A DNA stretch of 64,000 nucleotides from assembly GCF_039523235.1 (NCBI RefSeq), contig NZ_BAAAEX010000006.1; one strand, written 5' to 3'. Shown piece by piece: positions 56,338-64,000 of the stretch; position 1 is the first letter of the stretch; each line of letters starts with the position of its first letter. The notes below the pieces were generated by a model. That model had not been told where the DNA came from. It searched no databases and saw nothing but the letters and a program-made list of their open reading frames with translations. The translations under genes were made by a program, and so were the position numbers. Origin of the DNA: Castellaniella ginsengisoli. GTDB taxonomy: Bacteria; Pseudomonadota; Gammaproteobacteria; Burkholderiales; Burkholderiaceae_B.

Positions 56338-56852
56338 CAGTGTTCCTTCTTGGCGTCGGAATCCAGGCCGCGGAAGGCCCGCAGGCCCTCCACCGCCAAT
56401 TGCAGGGTCAGGGCGGTCAACCCGATCGCAAAGCACAGGTAGAACGGCCACATCAACGGCGCCCAGGGGCTCACCGTCTCGACCTCGTGCCGCACCCAGG
56501 CGCGCCAGGTGTGCGATGCGGCAATCCAGGACAGCATGCCGAAGAACGGCGCCAGGACCAACAGGTAGGCGACCCCCTGAACCCCATGGTTGAAACGGGC
56601 GGGCAGGCGGTTGCGCAGCACGTCGATGCGGATGTGCGCGTCTTCCCGCAGGACGTAGGCCACGCCCAGCAGGAAGACGGCGCCATTGGCCATGTAGGCA
56701 ATGTCGAAGGCCCAGACCGTGGGCGCATCGAATACGTAGCGGGCCGCGACCTCATAGACCATGGCGATGGTCAGAACGGCCGCCGACACGCTGGCCAGTT
56801 GGGAAGCGCACCAGGATACGCCGTTTGCGAATCGGGTCAGGGCATTGAGCAT
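56337..56852 (-). CDS. TRAP transporter small permease (DctQ)
   Basis: 171 residues with four hydrophobic helices (for example VAAVLTIAMVYEVAARYVFDAPTVWAFDIAYMANGAVFLLGVAYVLRED, about 20-70). Conserved DctQ pattern: the N-terminal helix, RYVFDAPTVW and DAHIRIDVL. It pairs with DctM as the membrane unit. Confidence 0.9.
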   Translation of the reverse strand: MLNALTRFANGVSWCASQLASVSAAVLTIAMVYEVAARYVFDAPTVWAFDIAYMANGAVFLLGVAYVLREDAHIRIDVLRNRLPARFNHGVQGVAYLLVLAPFFGMLSWIAASHTWRAWVRHEVETVSPWAPLMWPFYLCFAIGLTALTLQLAVEGLRAFRGLDSDAKKEH

Positions 56853-56879
56853 CTCGGCCTCGCTAGGTAGGCGCGCGGA

Positions 56880-57935
56880 TCAATCGCGCATCAGGTAGTT
56901 GCTCTCGGCCTTCCAGCGCTTGTGGTAGGCCTCGTAGTCGGCCAGCACCTCGGCCATGTCCGGTTTGCCGGCGGCCTTTTGCGCTTCGGCCGTCTTGTGC
57001 ATCCAGTCATAGCCCGCATCCGACAACTGCTCCACGAATTCGGGGCTCAGGGTGATGATCTCGTTGCGTCCGGCGCGGTATTTTTCCATTGCTTTCATAT
57101 CGGCGTCATAGAAATAGTCCAGGCTCTGCTCGGTGGTCAGTTGGGCGGCGGCCTCGATCAACGGCTTCAGGTCTGCGGGCACCTTGTCCCAGGTTTCCTG
57201 CTTGACGACCACTTCCCACATGAAGGTCGGCTGGTGCACGCCCGGCACGACGATGTACTTGGCCGCCTGGTGGAAGCCTTCGGGCATATTGGCCGAGGGC
57301 GGCGCCCATTCCACGGCGTCCACACCCTTGCGCTGCAGCAGCGTATAGGTCTCGCCCGGCGGCACCACGGTCGGCACGGCGCCAAAATAATCGCGCATCA
57401 CCTCGGCCCAGGGGCCGGACGTGCGGTATTTCAGGCCCTTCAGGTCTTCCGCGCTGCGGATGGGCTTGTTGGCGTGGGCCATGATTTCAGAAGAACCGAT
57501 CCCGACGATCATGGTCTTCAGCCCCTGCCCGGCGCGCAGCTTCTCCAGCTTTTCCTTGCCGCCGCCCTGGTACAGCCAGGCTTTGTAGGTGTCCGGCCCC
57601 ATGCCGCCCGGGAAGCCCGAGAAAATGGCGTTTTGCGGATCCTGGTTGACCAGGTAGCTGGACGTGGAGTGGCCGGCTTCGACCACGCCGTCGCGCACCG
57701 CATCGAACACCTTCAAGGCAGGCACGATGACACCGGCGCCGAAAGGCTGGATCTCGACCCGGCCGGACGTCATCGTCTTGACATTGGACGCGAAGCGCTC
57801 CAGGAAATTCTGATAGAAGGGCGAGCCTTCGGGCACGGAGGTCGGCACACGCCAGGTCACGTCGGCCGCCGTCGCGGCCCCTGCTGTGCACATCGTCAAG
57901 GCCGCCACGGCCAGGGTACGGAAAATCTTCTTCAT
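56880..57935 (-). CDS. TRAP transporter substrate-binding protein (DctP)
   Basis: 351 residues: signal peptide (about 1-23, ATAA) and a DctP domain with WRVPTSVPEGSPFYQNFLERFA, an Arg in KYRTSGPWAEVM that usually pairs with the substrate carboxylate, and GVDAVEWAPPS (about 210). First gene of the leftward operon. The substrate is inferred as hydroxyproline because the enzymes for it follow; carboxylates in general are typical. Confidence 0.88.
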   Translation of the reverse strand: MKKIFRTLAVAALTMCTAGAATAADVTWRVPTSVPEGSPFYQNFLERFASNVKTMTSGRVEIQPFGAGVIVPALKVFDAVRDGVVEAGHSTSSYLVNQDPQNAIFSGFPGGMGPDTYKAWLYQGGGKEKLEKLRAGQGLKTMIVGIGSSEIMAHANKPIRSAEDLKGLKYRTSGPWAEVMRDYFGAVPTVVPPGETYTLLQRKGVDAVEWAPPSANMPEGFHQAAKYIVVPGVHQPTFMWEVVVKQETWDKVPADLKPLIEAAAQLTTEQSLDYFYDADMKAMEKYRAGRNEIITLSPEFVEQLSDAGYDWMHKTAEAQKAAGKPDMAEVLADYEAYHKRWKAESNYLMRD

Positions 57936-58003
57936 GGTCTCCCCCTTGAAGTATTGGACCGGCGCAGTTCGAACCGCATTCGCGCTGCGGCCAGTCTAAT
58001 ATC

Positions 58004-58032
58004 CCCTAAATATATTTACAACATATTTAGGG
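58004..58032. promoter_or_regulatory. Probable GntR operator 2
   Basis: CCCTAAATAT-N9-ATATTTAGGG, perfect 10-bp arms, 69 bases upstream of the DctP ATG. It shares the TAAATAT-N9-ATATTTA core with operator 1. On the minus strand a TTGTAA within the centre could act as a -35, so binding would block transcription. Confidence 0.7.
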
Positions 58033-58148
58033 TAAACACCGAGTCTGGTTACGAAGCGCCTGTGGATGTCCGGGCACGGAGGGTCACTGCACGGGTGCGC
58101 CCGCCGGATATGCTAGGCTCCCGTTCTCGACTTCACAGGAGCTGTGCC

Positions 58149-58337
58149 ATGCCGACCATGCACATTGAATTGTTCGAGGGCCGCACCCCCGAAAAAAAAC
58201 GCGAACTCGTCCGCGCCCTGACGGAGCGCACATGCGAAGTCCTGGGCTGCCAGCCGGACTCCGTGGACATCATCCTCACGGAAATCAGCAAGGACCGCTG
58301 GGCCACGGGCGGCGTGCTCTGGTCCGAAAAGAACTGA
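58149..58337 (+). CDS. Tautomerase (4-oxalocrotonate tautomerase-like)
   Basis: 62 residues, the typical length of small tautomerases. Mature Pro1 follows the initiator Met (MPTMHIELFEGRTPEKK), and the VDIILTEISKDRWATGGV end is family-like. Catalyses keto-enol tautomerisation; the substrate is unknown. It faces away from the TRAP operon and may belong to a separate unit. The longer frame starting at 56922 is antisense to dctP. Confidence 0.85.
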   Translation: MPTMHIELFEGRTPEKKRELVRALTERTCEVLGCQPDSVDIILTEISKDRWATGGVLWSEKN

Positions 58338-58352
58338 CCCTAGCGCAAAGAG

Positions 58353-58378
58353 ACGCCCCCGCGCCGGCCGCGGGGCGT
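58353..58378. terminator. GC-rich hairpin after the tautomerase gene
   Basis: ACGCCCC(C)GCG (58353-58363) with CGCGGGGCGT (58369-58378), one bulged C. Lies between the convergent tautomerase and DUF4168 genes; no U-run. Confidence 0.45.
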
Positions 58379-58427
58379 GCGCAGGCGAAGGCGGCCCTGG
58401 TTCCGCACGAGTGGCCGCCCGCCCCCG

Positions 58428-58883
58428 CTACTGGCCGACCAGACGTTCGACCTTCCGGCGCAACTCGGGGTTCTCGCGCACGGCGCGGCTGATGCCGTTG
58501 TATTCGGCCACGCTCATGCCGCCGGCCTCGACCTGGTCCACCATTTTCTGGTCGGCCTCGACACGCACCGCCTGCCTGGCCGGTTCGTCCTGGGCGGCCT
58601 CCAGCTTGGGCTGGTATTCCGCAGCCACCATGCCGACCTTGCGCACGGCAGCCGCATAACGCTGCAGTTGCTCGTCCGTCGGCTGATCCACCACCTCATA
58701 GGCCGCCTGGGCGTTCGCCGTCCGGACTACCGTCAAGGGGGCGGCCAGCCCCAGCGCAATGACGGAAGCCGCCAGAAACGCCCCGACACTGCGCAGCCCC
58801 TGGCCGCTCGCTGCCCCCCCAAGGGGGGAGCTTTCCGCCTTGGGACGGCCCGGCGGCGGAAAATCCTTCATCGCCTGATTCAT
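58428..58883 (-). CDS. DUF4168-domain protein, exported
   Basis: 151 residues: residues 1-30 (MNQAMKDFPPPGRPKAES...) are not signal-like; a hydrophobic segment at about 32-58 (SVGAFLAASVIALGLAAP) could be a signal or anchor, and the C-terminal 80 residues form the helical DUF4168 domain (DQPTDEQLQRYAAAVRKVGMVA, MSVAEYNGISRAVRENPELRRKVE). The first 30 residues overlap a palindromic repeat, so the true start may lie closer to the hydrophobic segment. Function unknown. Confidence 0.7.
   Translation of the reverse strand: MNQAMKDFPPPGRPKAESSPLGGAASGQGLRSVGAFLAASVIALGLAAPLTVVRTANAQAAYEVVDQPTDEQLQRYAAAVRKVGMVAAEYQPKLEAAQDEPARQAVRVEADQKMVDQVEAGGMSVAEYNGISRAVRENPELRRKVERLVGQ
58795..58860. repeat. 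REP-like palindromic element within the DUF4168 5' end
   Basis: Contains a CCCCCC-AA-GGGGGG hairpin (58815-58828) and CCGCC (58835-58839) pairing with GGCGG (58852-58856). Translated on the minus strand, it gives PPPGRPKAESSPLGG, a peptide pattern I associate with dispersed repeat elements in Burkholderiales. No other copy noticed in this window. Confidence 0.5.
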
Positions 58884-59175
58884 CCTGGACTCCTGCGTTG
58901 GGTGATTGACGGTTTCATCATCACGGCGGAGCGGGCGTATTTCAAGTTTCTCGTTGTATAGGCCTGTGTCGCCATGACACAGGGATTTCCCTTCCCCTTC
59001 TGCCGCCAGCCTGCGCCAACCGGCATGAATAGCAGAACGTATATCCGAACTATAAGAACCTCGACATGCCGACGAGGCCAACACTTCGTTACGTTAGTGG
59101 GGCGCCGGATCAGGCGCCCGGCATCGCGAAATCCGCGTGGCCGCGTCCCTCGAAAAAGAAACCATTGGAGACATG

Positions 59176-60069
59176 ATGCAAAAACAACCGCGACGCCTGC
59201 TGGCCGCCGCCTGCCTCGGACTCAGCGTATCCGCAGCGGGCAGCGCCCACGCCGCCAACTGGAGCGACAACTTCATCGGCTATCGCTATAGCCCGTCATA
59301 CACGGAACCTACGAATCCGGACACCGTCACGAAGAACATCCTGTCCTTCACTCACGCCAGTGGCTACGACTACGGGCAGAACTTCCTGAACATCGACATC
59401 CTGCAATCCAGCAGCAACGATCCGGCCAGCGGCGGTTCGCGCAACGAAAGCAGCACGGGCGGCGCGACCGAGGCCTATCTGACTTACCGCCACCAGTTGC
59501 TCCTCGACAAAGTCTTCGATCACGACCTGGCCTTCGGGCCCGTCAAGGATGTGGCCTTGACGGCGGGTTTCGACCTGAACACGAAGAACACGGCGTTCGC
59601 CCCACGCAAGCGCCTGCTGGTGCTTGGCCCAACGCTCAAGTTCGACGTGCCCAAAGGCTTTGTCGACCTGAGCCTGCTCTTGGGCAAAGAATGGAATCAC
59701 TGCGGACTGGGCGCGCCGGCCTGTCCCGAGGCCAATGTCGCCTTCGATCCGCAATGGATCGTGAGCCTGGCCTGGGGCCTGCCGTTCCAGGCAGGTTCGG
59801 TCCCCATGAAATTCCAGGGCTTCGCAAACTACAACAGCAAGAAGGGGCGCGACTACTCCGGCGTGGAAACCGAACCGGAAATCCTGGTGAGGGCCTCGCT
59901 CATGGCCGACGTCGGACAGATGATGTTCGACAGGAAGAACACCCTATGGGTCGGAGTCGGTTATGAATACTGGCACAACAAGTTCGGCAACCGCTACTAC
60001 GGCAACGGCGCCAAGAAAGACGGCATCCTGACGACCGCTCCCACATTGCAAGTCGAATACCATTTCTGA
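59176..60069 (+). CDS. Tsx/OmpK-like outer-membrane channel
   Basis: 297 residues: signal peptide (about 1-26, AHA cleavage), then a predicted 12-strand barrel. The motif GDKVFDHDLAFGPVKDV (about 117-133) resembles the Tsx DKLTNTDLSFGPFKEW segment, ANWSDNFIGYRY the mature start, and the last residue is Phe (EYHF), typical of outer-membrane beta barrels. Tsx admits nucleosides. Start at 59176 rather than 59173 because the GGAG is only 2 bases from the first ATG. Confidence 0.8.
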   Translation: MQKQPRRLLAAACLGLSVSAAGSAHAANWSDNFIGYRYSPSYTEPTNPDTVTKNILSFTHASGYDYGQNFLNIDILQSSSNDPASGGSRNESSTGGATEAYLTYRHQLLLDKVFDHDLAFGPVKDVALTAGFDLNTKNTAFAPRKRLLVLGPTLKFDVPKGFVDLSLLLGKEWNHCGLGAPACPEANVAFDPQWIVSLAWGLPFQAGSVPMKFQGFANYNSKKGRDYSGVETEPEILVRASLMADVGQMMFDRKNTLWVGVGYEYWHNKFGNRYYGNGAKKDGILTTAPTLQVEYHF

Positions 60070-60138
60070 CCGCCCCGCAGCCGCCCATCCGAAACCGCTA
60101 CACTGGAGACCCGAGGCGCTTCGGATGGGATACGAAAC

Positions 60139-60795
60139 ATGGATACGGATTTCTGGCTGCAACGCTGGACGCACGGGCAGACCGGCTTTCATCAGACCCG
60201 CGTCATGCCCTTGCTGCAAAAGCACTGGCCCGCGCTTGGCCTGCCGGCCGGTAGCCGGGTGCTGGTGCCCCTGGCCGGCAAATCCCTGGACGTCGCGTGG
60301 CTGGCGGCGCAGGGCCATGCCGTCCTGGCCGTCGAGCTTTCGCCGATCGCCGTGGAACAGTTCTTCACCGAACACGCGCTTCAGCCCGATCTCCACGCCA
60401 CGGCCCGAGGCACCCTGTATCGCGCCGGCTCGATCGAGTTCCTGTGTGGTGACATTTTCGACCTGGATGAAGCCTCACTGGCCGGCTGCTCGGCCTGCTA
60501 TGACCGTGCGGCCCTGATCGCCCTGCCTGCGGACCTGCGCGCGCGCTACGTACGCCACGTCTATGGACACCTGCCCGCAGGCTGCCGCACCTTGCTGCTG
60601 ACTTTGGATTACCCCCAGGCTGAAATGGACGGCCCGCCGTTCTCCGTGCCGGCGGCCGAGGTCCAGGCCCTCTACGGCGACCGTTGGCATATCGAAGCGC
60701 TGGAAACCCGGGACGTCCTGGCCCAGGAACCCAAATTCGCCGCACGCGGCCTCTCCCGCATGAATACGGATGTCTATCGCCTGACGGCCGTCTGA
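60139..60795 (+). CDS. tpm: Thiopurine S-methyltransferase (TPMT) family
   Basis: 218 residues with the TPMT start FWLQRWTHGQTGFHQ (about 5-19), VLVPLAGKSLDVAWLAAQGHAVLAVELS (about 42-69) and C-terminal LSRMNTDVYRLTAV. SAM-dependent; bacterial enzymes methylate selenite/tellurite or thiopurines. ATG at 60139 with GGATA upstream. Not linked to the neighbours. Confidence 0.92.
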   Translation: MDTDFWLQRWTHGQTGFHQTRVMPLLQKHWPALGLPAGSRVLVPLAGKSLDVAWLAAQGHAVLAVELSPIAVEQFFTEHALQPDLHATARGTLYRAGSIEFLCGDIFDLDEASLAGCSACYDRAALIALPADLRARYVRHVYGHLPAGCRTLLLTLDYPQAEMDGPPFSVPAAEVQALYGDRWHIEALETRDVLAQEPKFAARGLSRMNTDVYRLTAV

Positions 60796-60975
60796 GCCGC
60801 ACCGGAATGCCGCAAGCGGCCGCCCCATGCAATTTCCGCATGAAACCAACGATCGGCCGGGGAAAAGCAAAACACTAGAGGAATTATCCCCCCCTACTGA
60901 ACCGATCAAGCGGCCAGGGTTTTCCCTAAGATAAAGGGATACCCTCTACCGTATGGCGTCCCTCTTCGAATCCCC

Positions 60976-62760
60976 ATGCAAAACGTCAAAATCAGTACGC
61001 GACTCGCCGCAGCTTTCGGCTTCATCCTGTTTCTGGCGCTGATCCTGGCGCTGATCGGCATCTGGAATGCCCTCAGCGCCCAGTCGATCACCAGGGAAAT
61101 CAGCCAGCGCAACCAAACCGGCCAACTGATGAACCAATGGGCACGGGACATCGACGTCCGCTCCAACCAGCTCATGGCCTACGCCCTGGTCGCCGACCCG
61201 GACATGATCGCGTACTTCAAGCAGGGGATCGACGAATCGACCGCCAGGATCAAGGATTACGCCCAGCAGGCCGACACGCTGTTCACCCAGCCCCAATCCC
61301 GGGCTCTTCTGCAGAAGGCCATGGCCGAGCGCGCCCAGTACCTGGACGTCCTGGGCACTATCTACAAGGCGCTCGACAACTACCAGAACCTGGCGGCGAC
61401 CGAGATCGTCCGCAATCAACTGCCACAGCTCAACCAAAGCTATCTCGCCAGCATCGAAGCCCTGCGCGCCTACCAGCAGGAACAAATCGGCCTGGCCCAG
61501 CAGCAGGCAGCCGACCGGGCGCTGCTGAGCGAACAGATCCTGGCGATCGCCACCCTGCTGGCCCTGATCCTGGGGCCGCTGCTCGCCTGGCGTGTCATGC
61601 GCGCCATCACGATACCGCTGCGTCGCGCCGTCGCCGCAGCCGAAACCATCGCGCGCCGCGATCTCAGCCATGACATCCACGTCGACTCGAACAATGAGAT
61701 CGGCCAGTTGCTGAACGCCCTGGCCACCATGACGCGGAACCTGCGCGGCGCCCTGGGCGAGGTGCGCAGCGGCTCGGATGCCATCGCCTCGGCCTCGGCG
61801 CAGATCAGCGCCGGCAACCTGGACCTGTCCTCGCGTACCGAACAGCAGGCCAGCTCCCTGGCCGAGACCGCCGCCACCACCGAGCAGATCACCGCCACCG
61901 TGCGCCAGAACGCCGACAACGCCCAGCAGGCCAACACCCTGGCCGCCTCGGCCGCCAAGACCGCCACCGACGGCGGCGCCATCGTCGCCGAACTGGTCTC
62001 CACCATGAGCGAGATCAACACCAAATCCCAGCAGGTCGCCGACATCATCGGCGTGATCGACAGCATCGCCTTCCAGACCAACATCCTGGCGCTGAACGCC
62101 GCCGTCGAGGCCGCCCGCGCCGGCGAACAGGGCCGCGGCTTCGCCGTGGTGGCTTCCGAGGTCCGGGCGCTGGCCCAGCGCTCGGCGGGCGCCGCCAAAG
62201 AGATCAAGGGCCTCATCGACACCTCGGTGGAATCGACCGCCAAGGGCAACGAGCAGGCCGCGCGCGCCGGGGCCACGATGCAGGACATCGTCGACAGCAT
62301 CCACCGCGTCACCGACATCATGGGCGAGATCAGCGCGGCCAGCCGCGAGCAGACCACCGGCATCGAAGAGATCAATTCCGCCATCACGCAGATGGACGAC
62401 GTCACCCGCCAGAACGCCAGCCTGGTCGAGGAATCGGCCGCCGCGGCCGGCAGCCTGCGGGAGCAGGCCGACACCCTGGCGCGCCTGGTGGCCACCTTCA
62501 CCCTGAGCCGGGACGAAGCGGCGGGCGCGCAGGCGGGCGCGGCCTCGGGCGCCCCTGGCGCGAACACCGCCGCCCAGCCACCCGGGCCCGCGCGCCTGCC
62601 CTCGGCTCCGGAGAAGGTCGTCAGCCCCGCGCCTCAAGCGCCCCGGCGCAGCGCCCAGGCGGCGGCGCCGGCGGCCCGCGCCGCCGCGAAGCCCGCCTTG
62701 CGCGCTCCGGGCCGGCCCGCCCCGGCCTCGGCCGGCGACGAAGAGTGGATCGATTTCTAG
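60976..62760 (+). CDS. Methyl-accepting chemotaxis protein 1
   Basis: 594 residues: TM1 (about 11-31), a periplasmic helical ligand domain of about 150 residues, TM2 (about 187-212, [23 protein letters not shown]), HAMP (about 213-265) and a cytoplasmic signalling domain with the hairpin tip [42 protein letters not shown] (about 370-410). C-terminus EWIDF fits the x-W-x-x-F tether for CheR/CheB. Ala/Pro-rich linker before it. Upstream there is a possible sigma-28-like GATAAAG, unconfirmed. Ligand unknown. Confidence 0.92.
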   Translation: [594 protein letters not shown]

Positions 62761-62776
62761 CGCCCCGACACTGCCC

Positions 62777-62810
62777 CCGGCCCGGCGTCCTCGCCGTCGG
62801 GCCGGTTCCC
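62777..62810 (+). terminator. Terminator-like hairpin after MCP 1
   Basis: CCGGCCCG (62777-62784) and CGGGCCGG (62798-62805), 13-base loop, followed by TTCCCCCC. Likely terminates the first chemoreceptor mRNA, leaving the second with its own promoter in the remaining 200 bases. Confidence 0.5.
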
Positions 62811-63013
62811 CCCATGCCCATGCGGGCTGTTTTCCGTCCGGCGTCCGCCCCGCCCTCCCCATTTCCCGGCTGAACTGTGGCGACACCGGGCGCCTGTTAT
62901 GCGCTTTGAAATCGGGGTCGCTTCGTACAATCAGACACAAACGATCGTTTGGCCCGCATCGGATGGCTGCCGCCGTGGGCCCAGGAGACATTCAGCCATG
63001 ACGCGAGTCCACC

Positions 63014-64000
63014 ATGCGTAATCTCAAAATCGGCACCCGACTGGCCTTGGGCTTCGGGCTCATCATCGCTTTGCTGCTGGTCATGTCCGGCATCGGCGCC
63101 TGGCGCATGCTTGGCAGCCAGCAGGCCAACGCCAACCTCGAAGAACGGCAGATCGCCAACGCCCTGATCCTGCAATGGGCCCGCCAGGTCGAGGTCAACG
63201 CCAACCAGGCCCTGGCCGCCGCCAACCTGACCAATCCGGACGTGCTGGCGGTCTTCAAGCAGGGCATGGATGCCTCGGACCAGCAGGCGACCGACATCCG
63301 GGCCAAGATCGAACCCATGATCACCAGCGCAGAAGCCCGGGCGCTGTACGACGCCGCCATGCAGGTTCGCGAGGCCTACATCCAAGGGCGCACCCAGGCC
63401 TTCAAGGATCTGGACAACGGCGACTACGCCAAGGCCGATGCCTTCTTCAACCAGGAAATGCCCAAGATCACGGCCCAGTACATCGCCGAGATCGACAAGC
63501 TGTCCAAATTCCAGGGCAGCTACGTCACCCGGCTGTTCAACGAAAGCGAGCAAGCCACCGAACTGGGCCTGAGCATTCTGGCGGTGGCCACCCTGCTGGC
63601 CCTGATCCTGGGGCCGTTGTTCGCCTGGCGCGTGACGCGCTCGATCACCCATCCGTTGCGCCGCGCCGTCGATCTGGCCGGCGCCGTCGCCCGCCGCGAT
63701 CTCAGCCACAACATCCAGCCCCAGGGCAAGGACGAGGTCACCTCTCTGGAGCAGGCGCTGCTCAACATGGCGAACGACCTGCGCAATGCCGTGAGCGAAA
63801 TCCGCAGCGGCTCGGATGCCATCGCCTCGGCCTCGGCGCAGATCAGCGCCGGCAACCTGGACCTGTCCTCGCGCACCGAACAGCAGGCCAGCTCCCTGGC
63901 CGAGACCGCCGCCACGATGGAAGAGATCACCGCCACCGTGCGCCAGAACGCCGACAACGCCCAGCAGGCCAACACCCTGGCCGCCTCGGCCGCCAAGACC
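63014..64000 (+). CDS. Methyl-accepting chemotaxis protein 2 (partial, runs off the window)
   Basis: Open from 63014 to the last base (about 329 codons visible). TM1 about 11-31 ([23 protein letters not shown]), periplasmic helical domain, TM2 about 185-210 ([24 protein letters not shown]), HAMP, and the start of a signalling domain. From about 63803 the DNA is nearly identical to that of MCP 1 (from about 61765). Divergent ligand domains suggest different attractants. Start ATG follows a weak ribosome-binding site. Confidence 0.92.
   Translation, partial: [329 protein letters not shown]

Overview
The window is GC-rich, gene-dense bacterial chromosome. Gene order and protein families point to a betaproteobacterium of the Burkholderiales, most likely Alcaligenaceae (Bordetella/Achromobacter/Castellaniella-like); this placement is inferred from families and layout, not from a marker gene. 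Nearly everything is housekeeping or catabolic. I see no insertion sequence, prophage, CRISPR array, rRNA or tRNA.

Layout. 1-322: non-coding left edge with two leftward promoter-like sequences. 323-3406: leftward MFS exporter, ArsR repressor and catalase. 3588-5294: Lrp-type regulator divergent from hppD (tyrosine catabolism). 5396-8941: gate-domain membrane protein, msrA, cytochrome c, lgt and a SIMPL-domain protein. 9004-10597 (leftward): probable 6S RNA, zapA, a ZapB-like coiled coil and rppH. 10665-18805 (rightward): proS, then the Tol-Pal envelope operon (ybgC-tolQ-tolR-tolA-tolB-pal-cpoB) and an alpha/beta hydrolase. 18876-20008: a PCuAC copper chaperone and a PaaI-like thioesterase. 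20132-24773 (leftward): a four-gene BMP-type nucleoside-like ABC importer. 25007-28025 (leftward): LysE-type exporter, ahpF and ahpC. 28469-29881: SRPBCC protein and a cell-wall amidase. 29991-32156: groESL with a perfect CIRCE operator. 32224-34267 (rightward): dgkA, pyrF and a Tag-like glycosylase. 34314-39836 (leftward): pncC-pgpA-thiL-nusB-ribH-ribB and ftsY. 39893-41108: rsmD, coaD. 41105-44111 (leftward): MOSC_N protein and AsmA-family protein. 44397-49478 (rightward): metY, pntAA-pntAB-pntB and a YcgR-like PilZ protein. 49515-58032: trans-4-hydroxyproline regulon. 58149-60795: tautomerase, DUF4168 protein, Tsx-like porin, thiopurine methyltransferase. 60976-64000: two related chemoreceptors, the second cut by the window edge.

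The most informative region is 49515-58032. A rightward operon (FAD D-amino-acid dehydrogenase, hydroxyproline 2-epimerase, GntR/FCD regulator) faces a leftward operon (TRAP transporter DctPQM, DapA-like deaminase, aldehyde dehydrogenase). Together these encode a complete route from imported hydroxyproline to 2-oxoglutarate. Each operon is preceded by an inverted repeat of the same design, TAAATAT-N9-ATATTTA, which I infer to be the binding site of the GntR regulator between them. A perfect 17-bp hairpin separates the two convergent 3' ends.

Other regulatory signals read directly from the DNA: a CIRCE operator with an overlapping sigma-70-like promoter at groES, an ArsR-type dyad, OxyR-like motifs near katA and ahpC, a strong terminator after pal, and a terminator that separates the 6S RNA from the SIMPL gene inside the SIMPL leader. 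Oddities include a 32-codon ORF with a good ribosome-binding site in the tolQ-tolR gap, a RibB whose cyclohydrolase-II half has lost its zinc cysteines, a lumazine synthase with a very acidic C-terminal tail, and a DUF4168 gene whose first codons seem to be read through a REP-like palindromic element.
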